Assembly (NCBI RefSeq): GCF_002028425.1
Contig: NZ_CP020042.1
Span: 3,162,001-3,226,000 of the forward strand
Direction of reading: 5' to 3'
Origin: Streptomyces katrae
Lineage (GTDB): Bacteria; Actinomycetota; Actinomycetes; Streptomycetales; Streptomycetaceae
DNA length: 64,000 nt
Position 1 is the first letter of the stretch. Every line of letters begins with the position of its first letter. The notes beneath the pieces are model-generated. The model worked only from the letters and a program-made list of their open reading frames with translations. It made no database searches and was not told the DNA's origin. The translations under genes were made by a program, and so were the position numbers. Positions 18,077-27,048 of the stretch are shown here, piece after piece.

Positions 18077-18910
18077 TCAGCGCCCGGCGCGGGCGCGGAG
18101 CTTCCACGGCATCGCGATGGACTCCAGCTGCACGGCCAGGTTCATCTTCGACTCGCCGACGGTACGGTCCTCGAAGTGGATCGGGACCTCCATCACCTGG
18201 AAACCGCGGCGCAGCGCCTTGTACTTCATCTCCACCTGGAAGCTGTAGCCGGCGCTGCCGATCGACGCAAGGTCGATGGCCTTCAGCGCGCCCGCGCTCC
18301 ACAGGTTGAACCCGCCCGTGATGTCACGGACACGGGTGCCCAGGATGGTGCTCGCGTACGCGTTGGCCCAGCGGGAGAGCAGCTTGCGGTGCGCGCCCCA
18401 GGCGTCGGACAGGGTGCCGCCCGGCACGTAGCGGGAGCCCACGACCAGGCCGGCGCCGGTGGAGCGGGCCACGCCCAGCATCTCGGCGATCTTGCCGGCC
18501 GGGTGGGAGCCGTCCGCGTCCATCTGGAGCACGTACTCGGCGCCCTCCTCGACGGCCTTGGCCATGCCGGCCGCGTAGGCGCGGCCGAGGCCGTCCTTCG
18601 CGGTGCGGTGCAGGACCGACATGCGCGGCTTGCCCTCCTCGGTGAGGTAGCCCTCCGCGAGCTCGTCGGCGATCTTGCCGGTGCCGTCGGGCGAGGAGTC
18701 GTCGACGATCAGCAGGCGCAGGCCCGGCTGGTCGAGACCCATCAGCAGTTCCACCATGCCCGGGAGGTTGCCCGCCTCGTTGTAGGTCGGCATGACCACG
18801 GTGAGGGGGGTGTGCGCCCAGGTGTCGGGGAGCTTGGTGGTGGCAACGTCGGTCTTGCGGGGAGTCTGCTGCTCGCCTATCACAGGGTTATGCCTCACTG
18901 AGTTGGTCAC
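18077..18910 (-). CDS. Polyprenol-monophosphomannose synthase-like GT2
   Basis: A ~277-residue soluble GT2 like DPM1/Ppm1: VVMPTYNEAGNLPGMV, LIVDDSSPDGTG, YVLQMDADGSHP (DAD metal motif), GSRYVPGGT, and the typical end VPIHFEDRTVGESKMN. The usual reaction is GDP-mannose plus polyprenol phosphate to polyprenyl-phosphate-mannose, the donor of GT-C mannosyltransferases. The GTG at 18910 overlaps the TGA of the upstream manC-like gene; GTGs at 18895 and about 18880 are alternatives, so the start is uncertain. The manC-like partner supplies the right nucleotide sugar, which supports the assignment. Confidence 0.85.
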   Translation of the reverse strand: MTNSVRHNPVIGEQQTPRKTDVATTKLPDTWAHTPLTVVMPTYNEAGNLPGMVELLMGLDQPGLRLLIVDDSSPDGTGKIADELAEGYLTEEGKPRMSVLHRTAKDGLGRAYAAGMAKAVEEGAEYVLQMDADGSHPAGKIAEMLGVARSTGAGLVVGSRYVPGGTLSDAWGAHRKLLSRWANAYASTILGTRVRDITGGFNLWSAGALKAIDLASIGSAGYSFQVEMKYKALRRGFQVMEVPIHFEDRTVGESKMNLAVQLESIAMPWKLRARAGR

Positions 18911-19989
18911 CGGTCGGAGGAGAAACGGACGGCTGCGTCGGGCAGTTCCGCCTCGCACCACACCCGCACCCCTGCGCGAAGTTCGTTGTCGGCCCCCACG
19001 ACGGCACCGTCACCGATGACGGCACCGGTCACGACCGTGCGCGAACCCACCGAGGCGCCGGCGCCGATGAGGCTGGCGTTCACCACCGTGTCCGCGCCGA
19101 GGACCGCGCCGTCCAGCACGATGGAACCCTGGACGACAGCGCCCGATTCGATCCGGGCGCCGGCACCCACCACGGTACCGCCCGTCAGCTTCGCGCCTTC
19201 CGACACCTGGGCACCGGGCAGGACGAGGGCCTCGCCGCGGGGGCCGGGGACGGCCGGGGAGGAGACGACCCCGCGCACGAGGTCGGCGGAAGCCTGGACG
19301 AAGGACTCCGGCTTGCCGAGGTCCAGCCAGTAGGTGTCCTCGGTCACGCCGTGCAGCTTGGCACCGGAGGCGAGGAGGCCGGGGAAGGTCTCGCGCTCGA
19401 CGGATACCGGCCGGCCGGCCGGAATGGAGTCGATCACGCTGCGGCGGAAGACGTAGCAGCCGGCGTTGATCTGGTCCGTGATGATCTCTTCGGGGGTCTC
19501 GGGCTTCTCGGTGAAGGCCAGCACCCGGCCGTCGGGGTCGGTGGGGACCAGGCCGAAGGCGCGGGGGTCCTCGACGCGCACGAGGTGGAGGGAGACGTCG
19601 GCGTCGGCCGCCCGGTGGGACTCGACCAGGCCGGCGATGTCGAGGCCGGTCAGGATGTCGCCGTTGAAGACGAGCACGGGCGAGTCCGGGCCGCCGGTCA
19701 GGCGCTGGGCGGCGTTGCGGATGGCACCGCCGGTGCCGAGGGGCTCGTCCTCGACGACGTACTCGAGGCTGATGCCGAAGTCGGATCCGTCGCCGAAGTA
19801 GGGCTCGAAGACCTCGGCGAGGTAGCAGGTGGCCATCACGATGTGCGTGACACCGGCGGCAGCGGCCCTGGCGATCTGGTGGGCGAGGAACGGGACGCCC
19901 GCTGCCGGAACCATCGGCTTGGGGGTGTTCACCGTCACGGGGCGCAGACGCGTCCCCTGCCCGCCGACCAGCAGGATCGCTTCCGTCAT
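18907..19989 (-). CDS. manC: Sugar-nucleotidyltransferase (GDP-mannose pyrophosphorylase-like)
   Basis: A 360-residue enzyme. Residues 1-235 form the nucleotidyltransferase domain: AILLVGGQGTRLRPVT is the NTP-binding loop, NTPKPMVP contributes the catalytic Lys, FNGDILTG the metal Asp, and TEKPETP / LDLGKPESF the sugar site. From ~250 a left-handed beta-helix of hexapeptide repeats follows (GAQVSEGAKLTGGTVVGAGA). This layout fits the Streptomyces protein named ManC, but related glucose-1-phosphate enzymes look similar, so the sugar is inferred. It is the first gene of a two-gene operon with the mannose-synthase-like GT. Confidence 0.8.
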   Translation of the reverse strand: MTEAILLVGGQGTRLRPVTVNTPKPMVPAAGVPFLAHQIARAAAAGVTHIVMATCYLAEVFEPYFGDGSDFGISLEYVVEDEPLGTGGAIRNAAQRLTGGPDSPVLVFNGDILTGLDIAGLVESHRAADADVSLHLVRVEDPRAFGLVPTDPDGRVLAFTEKPETPEEIITDQINAGCYVFRRSVIDSIPAGRPVSVERETFPGLLASGAKLHGVTEDTYWLDLGKPESFVQASADLVRGVVSSPAVPGPRGEALVLPGAQVSEGAKLTGGTVVGAGARIESGAVVQGSIVLDGAVLGADTVVNASLIGAGASVGSRTVVTGAVIGDGAVVGADNELRAGVRVWCEAELPDAAVRFSSDR

Positions 19990-20390
19990 TTTGTTCTCTC
20001 CCCAACCGGTTCAGGCGTACGAAGCTTCAAAGTTAGCCCATCCGGCACAGTGCGACGCCCGGCGGAGGCCCGCCCGGGCCGCCTCCGGCAACGTTCCGGT
20101 TACGGCCGGTTCCGCACGCTGCGGCCGCCGGCGCCCCGGCCTGTCCCCCCTATAGGGGCGGCCCGCGCCACCCCCGGGGGGAGACCCCCTGCTCAGCCCC
20201 GGAACCCCGCCCACCACATCCGTCCGCACCCCGCAACCCCGGCACCCGCCGGCCCGTGGCCCGATCCACCGGCACCGCACCGCCCACCAGCACGGACACC
20301 CCGGCCGGACCGGCCCGCTGGATCGGAATCGTTACAAAGGAACCCTTCGCATCCACCGCCCCGACGCCGTCGGGCCCGCGGACGGCGCAA
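19990..20390. other. Intergenic region, no gene seen
   Basis: About 470 bp separate the manC-like start from the acyl-CoA dehydrogenase stop. The manC promoter should lie in 19990-20100, where the sequence is locally less GC-rich (AAGCTTCAAAGTTAGCCC). Short frames in the rest lack a ribosome site and recognisable protein, so I call none of them. Confidence 0.6.
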
Positions 20391-20393
20391 GCG

Positions 20394-20429
20394 CGACAAG
20401 GCCCTCGGCTGGGTGCCGGGGCCTTGTCG
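20394..20429 (-). terminator. Terminator of the acyl-CoA dehydrogenase
   Basis: CGACAAGGCCC pairs with GGGCCTTGTCG across a 14-nt loop, about 30 bp after the acyl-CoA dehydrogenase stop on the minus strand. Confidence 0.75.
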
Positions 20430-20460
20430 TGTGCGGGAGCGGGTCGGTCCGCGCGACGCC

Positions 20461-21618
20461 TTACGGCAGGTTGCGGGCCATGACGATGCGCTGGACCTGG
20501 TTCGTGCCCTCGTAGATCTGCGTGATCTTCGCGTCGCGCATCATGCGCTCGACCGGGTAGTCGCGGGTGTAGCCGTAGCCGCCGAGGAGCTGGACGGCGT
20601 CGGTGGTGACCTCCATCGCGACGTCCGAGGCGAAGCACTTGGCCGCGGCGCCGAAGAACGTCAGGTCGCTGTCGACGCGTTCGGACTTGGCCGCCGCGGC
20701 GTAGGTCAGCTGGCGGGCGGCCTCGATCTTCATGGCCATGTCCGCGAGCATGAACTGGACGCCCTGGAAGTCGCCGATCGGCTTGCCGAACTGCTTGCGC
20801 TCCTGGACGTAGCCCTTCGCGTAGTCCAGGGCGCCCTGGGCGATGCCGAGGGCCTGGGCGGCGATGGTGATGCGGGTGTGGTCGAGGGTCTTCATCGCCG
20901 TGGCGAAGCCGGTGCCCTCGGCGCCGATCATGCGGTCGGCGGGGATGCGCACGTTGTCGAGGTAGACCTCGCGCGTCGGGGAGCCCTTGATGCCGAGCTT
21001 CTTCTCCGGGGCGCCGAAGGAGACGCCCTCGTCCGACTTCTCGACGACGAAGGCCGAGATGCCCTTGGAGCGCTTCTCGGGGTCGGTGACGGCCATGACC
21101 GTGTAGTAGTCGGAGACGCCCGCGTTGGTGATCCAGCGCTTGACGCCGTTGAGCACCCAGAAGTCGCCGTCGCGGACCGCGCGGGTCTTCATGCCGGCCG
21201 CGTCGGAGCCCGCGTCGGGCTCGGAGAGGCAGTAGGAGAACATCGCGTCGCCCTTGGCCAGCGGGCCGAGGTACTTGGCCTTGAGCTCCTCGGAGCCGGA
21301 GAGGATCACCGGGAGGGAGCCGAGCTTGTTCACGGCCGGGATCAGGGAGGAGGAGGCGCAGACGCGGGCCACCTCCTCGATCACGATGACCGTGGCGAGG
21401 GCGTCGGCGCCGGCGCCGCCGTAGGTCTCGGGCACGTGGACGGCGTGCAGGTCGTTGGCGACGAGGGCGTCGAGGGCCTCCTGCGGGAAGCGGGCCTCCT
21501 CGTCGACCGCGGCCGCGAACGGGAGGATCTTCGCCTCGCAGAGCGCGCGGACGGACTCGCGGAGCATGTCGTGCTCCTCGGCCGGGCGGTACAGGTCGAA
21601 GTCGGCAGAACCCGCCAA
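20461..21618 (-). CDS. Acyl-CoA dehydrogenase
   Basis: A 385-residue flavoprotein that introduces the alpha-beta double bond into acyl-CoA and passes electrons to ETF. Motifs: YCLSEPDAGSDAAG (FAD/substrate), WITNAG, RITIAAQALGIAQGALDYA, and the C-terminal QLLGGYGYTRDYPVERMMRDAKITQIYEGTN region, where the Glu of IYEGTN is the catalytic base of short/medium-chain types. The TTG start is chosen because GGGGAG precedes it by 11 bases. Substrate (fatty or branched acyl) is not predictable. Alone in its operon. Confidence 0.93.
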   Translation of the reverse strand: MAGSADFDLYRPAEEHDMLRESVRALCEAKILPFAAAVDEEARFPQEALDALVANDLHAVHVPETYGGAGADALATVIVIEEVARVCASSSLIPAVNKLGSLPVILSGSEELKAKYLGPLAKGDAMFSYCLSEPDAGSDAAGMKTRAVRDGDFWVLNGVKRWITNAGVSDYYTVMAVTDPEKRSKGISAFVVEKSDEGVSFGAPEKKLGIKGSPTREVYLDNVRIPADRMIGAEGTGFATAMKTLDHTRITIAAQALGIAQGALDYAKGYVQERKQFGKPIGDFQGVQFMLADMAMKIEAARQLTYAAAAKSERVDSDLTFFGAAAKCFASDVAMEVTTDAVQLLGGYGYTRDYPVERMMRDAKITQIYEGTNQVQRIVMARNLP

Positions 21619-21696
21619 GATCAGTCACTCCCCAGGATGACGCGCCGTAGGGCGCTGACAGCCGTGTGTCGCTGGCAGGCGCGCGGCGCGGGATGC

Positions 21697-21708
21697 TAAC
21701 TACCGTTA
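21697..21708. promoter_or_regulatory. Possible operator palindrome TAACTACCGTTA
   Basis: TAAC-TACC-GTTA is an inverted repeat in the only AT-rich stretch (GCTAACTACCGTTAAGTAAC) between the divergent acyl-CoA dehydrogenase and ugd genes, about 80 bp before the dehydrogenase start. The form fits a TetR-family operator of the kind that controls fatty-acid catabolism, but no such regulator is encoded nearby. Confidence 0.4.
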
Positions 21709-21858
21709 AGTAACCCAAATTCTAGTTCCCGGCGCCCGTGCAGCGATATGCAGCGCGTACGTGAGCTGCGTGACAGCCGGGTACTCCTGGGAACGTCCCC
21801 CGGGACCGGCCCGACTATGCTCGGGGGCCGCAAACGGCCCCGCACCTCTGGAGCATCC

Positions 21859-23202
21859 ATGGCCCCCCTCAAGATCACCGTGATCGGCACCGGCTACTTG
21901 GGCGCCACGCACGCCGCGGCCATGGCGGAGCTCGGCTTCGAGGTGCTGGGGCTGGACGTGGTGCCGGAGAAGATCGAGATGCTGGCCTCGGGCCGGGTCC
22001 CGATGTACGAGCCCGGGCTGGAGGAGCTGCTGGCCCGGCACGTGGCCGGGCTGCCGGGGGCCACCGGGCGGCTGCGCTTCACGCAGTCGTGGGAGGAGGT
22101 CGGGGAGTTCGGCGACGTGCACTTCGTGTGCGTGAACACCCCGCAGAAGCACGGCGAGTACGCGTGCGACATGTCGTACGTGGACTCGGCCGTGGAGTCG
22201 CTGGCCCCGCACCTGACGCGGTCCGCGCTGGTGGTGGGGAAGTCCACCGTGCCCGTGGGGTCGGCCGAGCGGCTCGCCGCGAAGCTCGCCGCGCTGGCCC
22301 CGGCGGGCGCGGACGTGGAGCTGGCGTGGAACCCGGAGTTCCTGCGCGAGGGCTTCGCCGTGCAGGACACCCTGCACCCCGACCGGATCGTGATCGGCGT
22401 GCGGGGGGAGCGCGGGGAGAAGCTGCTGCGGGAGGTGTACGCGACGCCCATGGCGGAGGGCACCCCGCTGGTGGTGACCGACTTCCCGACGGCCGAGCTG
22501 GTCAAGACCGCCGCCAACTCCTTCCTCGCCACGAAGATCTCCTTCATCAACGCCATGGCCGAGGTCTGCGAGGCCGCCGGCGGTGACGTCGTCAAGCTCG
22601 CCGAGGCCATCGGTTACGACGAGCGGATCGGCGCCAAGTTCCTGCGCGCCGGCATCGGCTTCGGCGGCGGCTGTCTGCCCAAGGACATCCGCGCCTTCAT
22701 GGCCCGGGCCGGCGAGCTCGGCGCCGACCAGGCGCTGACCTTCCTCAGGGAGGTCGACTCCATCAACATGCGACGCCGCGGCCACATGGTCGAGCTGGCG
22801 CGCGAGGCGGTGGGCGGGTCCTTCCTGGGCAAGCGGGTGGCGGTGCTCGGCGCCACGTTCAAGCCGGACTCGGACGACGTGCGCGACTCCCCCGCGCTGA
22901 ACGTCGCCGGGCAGATCCACCTCCAGGGCGGCCAGGTCACGGTCTACGACCCCAAGGGCATGGACAACGCCCGCCGGGTCTTCCCCACCCTCGGCTACGC
23001 GGACTCGGCGCTGGCCGCCGCCCGCGGCGCGGAGGTCGTGCTGCACCTCACCGAGTGGCGCGAGTTCCGCGAGCTCGACCCCGCCGAGCTGGGGTCCGTC
23101 GTCACGGACCGGCTGATCCTCGACGGGCGCAACGCCCTCGACCCGCTGCGCTGGCGGGGCGCCGGGTGGACCTACCGGGCCATGGGACGCCCGCAGGCAT
23201 AA
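21859..23202 (+). CDS. ugd: UDP-glucose 6-dehydrogenase
   Basis: A 447-residue UDP-glucose/GDP-mannose dehydrogenase: two NAD-dependent oxidations of UDP-glucose to UDP-glucuronate. The NAD domain opens with KITVIGTGYLGATHAAAMAELG; the substrate domain has KTAANSFLATKISFINAMAE; FGGGCLPKD holds the catalytic Cys (~276); GATFKPDSDDVRDSP starts the C-terminal domain. The ATG follows GGAG with 6-base spacing. Since GDP-mannose dehydrogenases share these motifs and a manC-like gene is near, GDP-mannose is a weaker alternative substrate. Supplies uronic acid to envelope polymers. Confidence 0.85.
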   Translation: MAPLKITVIGTGYLGATHAAAMAELGFEVLGLDVVPEKIEMLASGRVPMYEPGLEELLARHVAGLPGATGRLRFTQSWEEVGEFGDVHFVCVNTPQKHGEYACDMSYVDSAVESLAPHLTRSALVVGKSTVPVGSAERLAAKLAALAPAGADVELAWNPEFLREGFAVQDTLHPDRIVIGVRGERGEKLLREVYATPMAEGTPLVVTDFPTAELVKTAANSFLATKISFINAMAEVCEAAGGDVVKLAEAIGYDERIGAKFLRAGIGFGGGCLPKDIRAFMARAGELGADQALTFLREVDSINMRRRGHMVELAREAVGGSFLGKRVAVLGATFKPDSDDVRDSPALNVAGQIHLQGGQVTVYDPKGMDNARRVFPTLGYADSALAAARGAEVVLHLTEWREFRELDPAELGSVVTDRLILDGRNALDPLRWRGAGWTYRAMGRPQA

Positions 23203-23308
23203 GGGGCTTCCGGGCCCCCCGCGGGCCGGCCGGGGCGTACTTCGGTACCCACTTTTGAAGGTTCTCAGTCAAAGAAGCGGAATGAACGACTGGGTAGACT
23301 CGGGGCCG

Positions 23309-24595
23309 ATGACCACGACCAGCAGCCCCGCAGTCCAGCCCACGGCGCCCTCGAAGACGGCGCCCGCCACGCGTGACCGGCGGGGATCCTTCGAAGCGGC
23401 CATGCGAGGACGCGGCGCCCTGCTGGGCATCGCGGTCTTCTGGCTGGCCACCAGGGCGGCGATGCTCTGGACGCTCGTCCACGACGTCGGGCACTCCACC
23501 AACACCCGGGTGGAGGTCTCCGTGACCTACCACAACTGGTACAACGTCCTGGTCCACTGGACGATGCCGCACAACGACGTCATGTGGCAGTACCCGCCGG
23601 CGGCCGCGGCGGTCTTCCTCTCCCCGGACCTGCTGCCGTTCCTCACCTACTTCCAGGCCTTCGTCGCCCTGACGGTGCTCTGCGACGCCGTCATCCTGCT
23701 CGGCCTCCTGAGGGCGGCGCGGCGCGACGACGGCAGCATGGCCGGTGCGGTGATGTGGCTGGTGGCGCTGCCGCTGATGATGGCGACCCCGTTCGCCCGT
23801 TACGACATCCACGTCACCCTGTTCGCGGTCTTCGCGCTGCTCTGCATGCGCAACCGGCCCCGGCTCGGCGGGGTCGTCGCCGGTATCGGGGCGATGGTCA
23901 AGGTGTGGCCGCTGCTGACGCTGCTCGGCGTCCCCCGCGGCAAGTCCACGCGTGACGCGATCGTCGCGGCGGCGCTGTCCTGCGCGGCGCTGCTGGGCGT
24001 GTTCGCGCTGCTGTTCAAGGACACGCTCGGGTTCCTGGGCAACCAGGGCAACCGCGGTGTGCAGGTCGAGTCGCTGGGCGGTTCGGCGCTGATGGCGGCG
24101 AAGCTGGTGCACCTGTGGCCCGGCAAGACCAACTTCCAGTTCGGGGCGTTCGAGTACGTCGGCCCGTACGTGTCGAGCGTCGCGCGGGCCTCGGTGGGCC
24201 TGACGGTGATCGGATTCCTGCTGCTCCTGCTGTGGCGGGTGAAGGCCAACCGCTGGTCGAGCGCGACGCCCTTCGACGCCGCGCTCTGCGCGATCCTGGT
24301 CTTCACGGTCACCAGCCGCGTGATCAGCCCGCAGTACATGATCTGGCTGCTGGGTCTCGGGGCGGTCTGCCTGACCTCGAAGCACAGCACCCAGCGGCCG
24401 GTCGCCTGGCTGCTGGTCGCCACCACCGCGCTGACCACCCTGGTCTTCCCCGTCTTCTACGACGCGGAGGTCCTGACCACCAGCACGCTGGGCACGGTCC
24501 TACTCTGCTCCCGCAATGCCCTGCTGCTGTTCGCGACGGTGTGGTCCGGCGTCCGGCTGTGGAAGGCGACCGTCCTGCCGAAGGCGGAGCTCTAG
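23309..24595 (+). CDS. GT87/DUF2029-like polyprenyl-phosphate glycosyltransferase
   Basis: A 428-residue integral membrane protein with about ten helices, resembling actinobacterial GT87 (DUF2029) mannosyltransferases: an early loop with HDVGHSTNTRVEV, FARYDIHVTLFAV and GAMVKVWPLLTLLGV. Expected role: transfer of a polyprenyl-phosphate sugar outside the membrane. Start uncertain: ATG 23309 lies 8 bases after a TAGACT -10-like box and would give a leaderless transcript; ATG 23282 and TTG 23255 are in frame upstream. The stop overlaps that of the convergent dipeptidase-like gene by a few bases. Confidence 0.78.
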   Translation: MTTTSSPAVQPTAPSKTAPATRDRRGSFEAAMRGRGALLGIAVFWLATRAAMLWTLVHDVGHSTNTRVEVSVTYHNWYNVLVHWTMPHNDVMWQYPPAAAAVFLSPDLLPFLTYFQAFVALTVLCDAVILLGLLRAARRDDGSMAGAVMWLVALPLMMATPFARYDIHVTLFAVFALLCMRNRPRLGGVVAGIGAMVKVWPLLTLLGVPRGKSTRDAIVAAALSCAALLGVFALLFKDTLGFLGNQGNRGVQVESLGGSALMAAKLVHLWPGKTNFQFGAFEYVGPYVSSVARASVGLTVIGFLLLLLWRVKANRWSSATPFDAALCAILVFTVTSRVISPQYMIWLLGLGAVCLTSKHSTQRPVAWLLVATTALTTLVFPVFYDAEVLTTSTLGTVLLCSRNALLLFATVWSGVRLWKATVLPKAEL

Positions 24596-25665
24596 CCGGG
24601 GGCGCCCTTGTGCTGGGCGGCGCGGGCGGTGAACTCCGCCTCGCGCAGCACCCGCTGGGCGTTGCCCCAGGTGAGCAGGGCGAGGTCGGCTTCCGACCAG
24701 CCGCGTTCCAGTAGTTCCGCGATCAGCCGCGGGTAGCCCGAGGGGTCGGTGAGTCCGGCCGGCCTCGGGCTTCCCTGTTCGGAGCCGAAGGCGGCGCCGA
24801 GGCCGACGCCGTCGGGGCCCGCGAGGGCGCGTACGTGTTCGACGTGGTCGGCCACGGCGTGCAGGGAGTCGCCGGTGCGTTCGGAGTCGAAGGTGACCAT
24901 CGCCAGCCCGCCGGCCGCGCGCAGGGCGAGGAGGACCTCGTCGGTGGCGTTGTCCGGGTGCGGGTTGAGGGAGGCGGCGCCGGTGTTCGAGATGATCGCG
25001 GGTGCCTTGGAGGCGGCCGCGAGCTGGCAGGCGGCGGCGGGCGGGCAGCCCGTCAGGTCGATCAGCATCGCGAGCCGGTTCGCCTCCTTGACCACCTCGT
25101 GGCCGAAGGCCGTCAGGCCCTCGTCGGCCCAGGGGGCCCCGGCGGGCGCGAGCAGACGTACGCCGAGGGCATGGAAGGCGCGCAGGGCGCCGAGGGAGCC
25201 GGTGAGGGTGCTGCCGGGGACGGGGCCGAGGAACGAGGCGATCTGGCCGCGGTTGCGGGCGTCGGCCATGTCGTCGGCGGTCAGGGCGAGGTACAGGGTG
25301 TCGGCGTAGCGGCGCATCAGGGCGCGTGCGGCGTCGATCTGTTCGAGGGTCTCGCACACGGCCTGGGCGCAGGAGTCCGCGCGGGGCGGGCCGGGGGGTA
25401 CGAGGAGGGTCCAGAACTGGGCGCCCACGCCCCCGGCGCGCAGCCGGGGGATGTCGGTGTCGACCTCGGTGTCCGGGGTGTCGATGTCGTGGTACGGGCT
25501 CTGGCGCAGGGTCCAGACGAGGGTGTTGCAGCCGTCGGCCACGGGATGGACGGCGAGCAGCGCGGCCGCGCGGTCCAGTGATCCGCCCGCCGCCAGGGGG
25601 GCGGTGACGGGGACGTCTTCGGCTCCGACACCCACGGAGTGGGGTTCATCCTGCAGGTCGGCCAT
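24592..25665 (-). CDS. Catalytically dead M19 dipeptidase-like protein (pseudoenzyme)
   Basis: A 357-residue homologue of the intact dipeptidase next door; [23 protein letters not shown] and ETLEQIDA are shared nearly word for word. Every expected metal-ligand motif is altered: HND becomes CNT (residues 46-48), the Glu of GAEGGH is gone (GPVPGS), DLSH becomes DLTG, FSHSS becomes ISNTG, and GGDFDG becomes GAAFGS. The frame is intact with normal codon use and a GGAG site before ATG 25665, so it is expressed rather than decaying. Membrane dipeptidase activity is unlikely. It could bind a peptide or modulate its active paralogue. Not obviously in the same operon: 204 bp with a terminator separate them. 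Confidence 0.82.
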   Translation of the reverse strand: MADLQDEPHSVGVGAEDVPVTAPLAAGGSLDRAAALLAVHPVADGCNTLVWTLRQSPYHDIDTPDTEVDTDIPRLRAGGVGAQFWTLLVPPGPPRADSCAQAVCETLEQIDAARALMRRYADTLYLALTADDMADARNRGQIASFLGPVPGSTLTGSLGALRAFHALGVRLLAPAGAPWADEGLTAFGHEVVKEANRLAMLIDLTGCPPAAACQLAAASKAPAIISNTGAASLNPHPDNATDEVLLALRAAGGLAMVTFDSERTGDSLHAVADHVEHVRALAGPDGVGLGAAFGSEQGSPRPAGLTDPSGYPRLIAELLERGWSEADLALLTWGNAQRVLREAEFTARAAQHKGAPG

Positions 25666-25756
25666 GGCATTCGCTCCGGTCTCGGCGGCAGCAGGGAGAT
25701 ATGGGGCCACCGTGACATGCGGGGTGAGGGTGGCGCCCGGCGAATGCGGCGTTCGG

Positions 25757-25824
25757 GTGTACGGCGGTACGGGACAGGGCCGGGGCCGGGGTGTACGGCG
25801 GTACGGGACAGGGGCGGGGCCGGG
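25757..25824. repeat. Direct repeat, two ~34-bp copies
   Basis: GTGTACGGCGGTACGGGACAGG occurs twice in tandem followed by GGCC-rich sequence, between the two dipeptidase genes. The second copy overlaps the terminator stem. Confidence 0.75.
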
Positions 25825-25845
25825 TGTTCCCGGTCCCGCCCCTGT
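25808..25845 (-). terminator. Terminator of the purK-purE-dipeptidase operon
   Basis: ACAGGGGCGGG pairs with CCCGCCCCTGT (11 bp) across a 16-nt loop, 25 bp after the dipeptidase stop. Confidence 0.75.
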
Positions 25846-25869
25846 GCGCGGTCTCCCCTGCGGGTGCGG

Positions 25870-27048
25870 CTAGAGCACCGCGTTGGAGGGGCCGCGGGTG
25901 GCCGAGAGGTCCCGGGCGACCGCTTCGGCGTCGCGCAGCGCCCGTACGGCGTTGGACCAGGTCAGCTTGGCCAGGTCGGCCCGGGACCAGCCGCGGTGCA
26001 GGAGCTCCGCGATCAGGTTCGGGTAGCCGGAGACGTCGTCGAGCCCGGCCGGGGTGAAGGCCGTGCCGTCGAAGTCGCCGCCGATGCCGATGTGGTCGAC
26101 GCCGGCGACCTCGCGCATGTGGTCGAGGTGGTCGGCGACGGTGGCGGCGGTGGCCACGGGGCGGGGGCGGCCGGCTTCGAAGGCCCGGTGGAGGGCCATC
26201 GCCTCGGGGGTGGTGTCGAGGTGGTGGAAGCCGTGGGCGCGCAGGTTCTCGTCCGCGGCGAGGGTCCACTCGACGGCGGCCGGGAGGATGAACTTCGGCA
26301 CGAAGGTGGCCATCGCGACGCCGCCGTTGGCGGGCAGCTGGGCCAGCACGTCGTCGGGGACGTTGCGCGGGTGGTCGCAGACCGCCCGGGCCGAGGAGTG
26401 CGAGAAGATCACCGGCGCGGCCGAGACGGCGAGCGCGTCGCGCATGGTGGTGTCGGCGACGTGCGAGAGGTCGACGAGCATGCCGATGCGGTTCATCTCG
26501 CGCACCACCTCGCGGCCGAAGTCCGCGAGGCCGCCGTGGCGGGGTGCGTCGGTCGCCGAGTCCGCCCAGTCGATGGTGTCGTTGTGGGTGAGCGTCATGT
26601 ACCGCACGCCCAGCCGGTGCAGGGCGCGCAGGGTGGCGAGCGAGTTGTTGATGGAGTGGCCGCCCTCGGCACCCGTCAGCGAGGCGATCCGGCCGTCGGC
26701 GCGGGCCGCCTCCATGTCGTCCGCCGTCAGGGCCCGCACCAGGTCCCCGGGGTAACGGGCGATCAGCTGCCCGACGGCGTCGATCTGCTCCAGGGTGGCG
26801 CTGACGGCCTCGTCGCCCGCGAAGTCGGAGCGGACGTAGACCGACCAGAACTGCGCGCCGACCCCGCCGGCGCGCAGCCGGGGGATGTCGGTGTGCAGGT
26901 GGGCCGACTGGTCGCCGGCGATGTCGCGCCGGGCGAGGTCGTAGCGCACCTGCTCGCGGAGGGCCCAGGGCAGGTCGTTGTGGCCGTCGACGACCGGGTG
27001 CTCGGCGAGGAGCTCCCGGGCCCGCGCGAGCAGGTCCGCCGCGCTCAC
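25870..27048 (-). CDS. Membrane dipeptidase family (peptidase M19)
   Basis: A 392-residue zinc dipeptidase of the renal dipeptidase type, cytoplasmic (no signal peptide). All metal-binding motifs are present: DGHNDLPW (His23, Asp25), [36 protein letters not shown] and [10 protein letters not shown]. The family hydrolyses dipeptides, including D-amino-acid-containing ones. The GTG overlaps the purE stop (GTGA), so it is translated with purine genes, a conserved but unexplained pairing in Streptomyces. A mutated paralogue follows downstream. Confidence 0.9.
   Translation of the reverse strand: MSAADLLARARELLAEHPVVDGHNDLPWALREQVRYDLARRDIAGDQSAHLHTDIPRLRAGGVGAQFWSVYVRSDFAGDEAVSATLEQIDAVGQLIARYPGDLVRALTADDMEAARADGRIASLTGAEGGHSINNSLATLRALHRLGVRYMTLTHNDTIDWADSATDAPRHGGLADFGREVVREMNRIGMLVDLSHVADTTMRDALAVSAAPVIFSHSSARAVCDHPRNVPDDVLAQLPANGGVAMATFVPKFILPAAVEWTLAADENLRAHGFHHLDTTPEAMALHRAFEAGRPRPVATAATVADHLDHMREVAGVDHIGIGGDFDGTAFTPAGLDDVSGYPNLIAELLHRGWSRADLAKLTWSNAVRALRDAEAVARDLSATRGPSNAVL

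Noticed and set aside
20256..20483. Small frames in the manC/acyl-CoA dehydrogenase gap
   Set aside because: Cross the terminator stem and have random-looking Pro/Arg/Ala composition.
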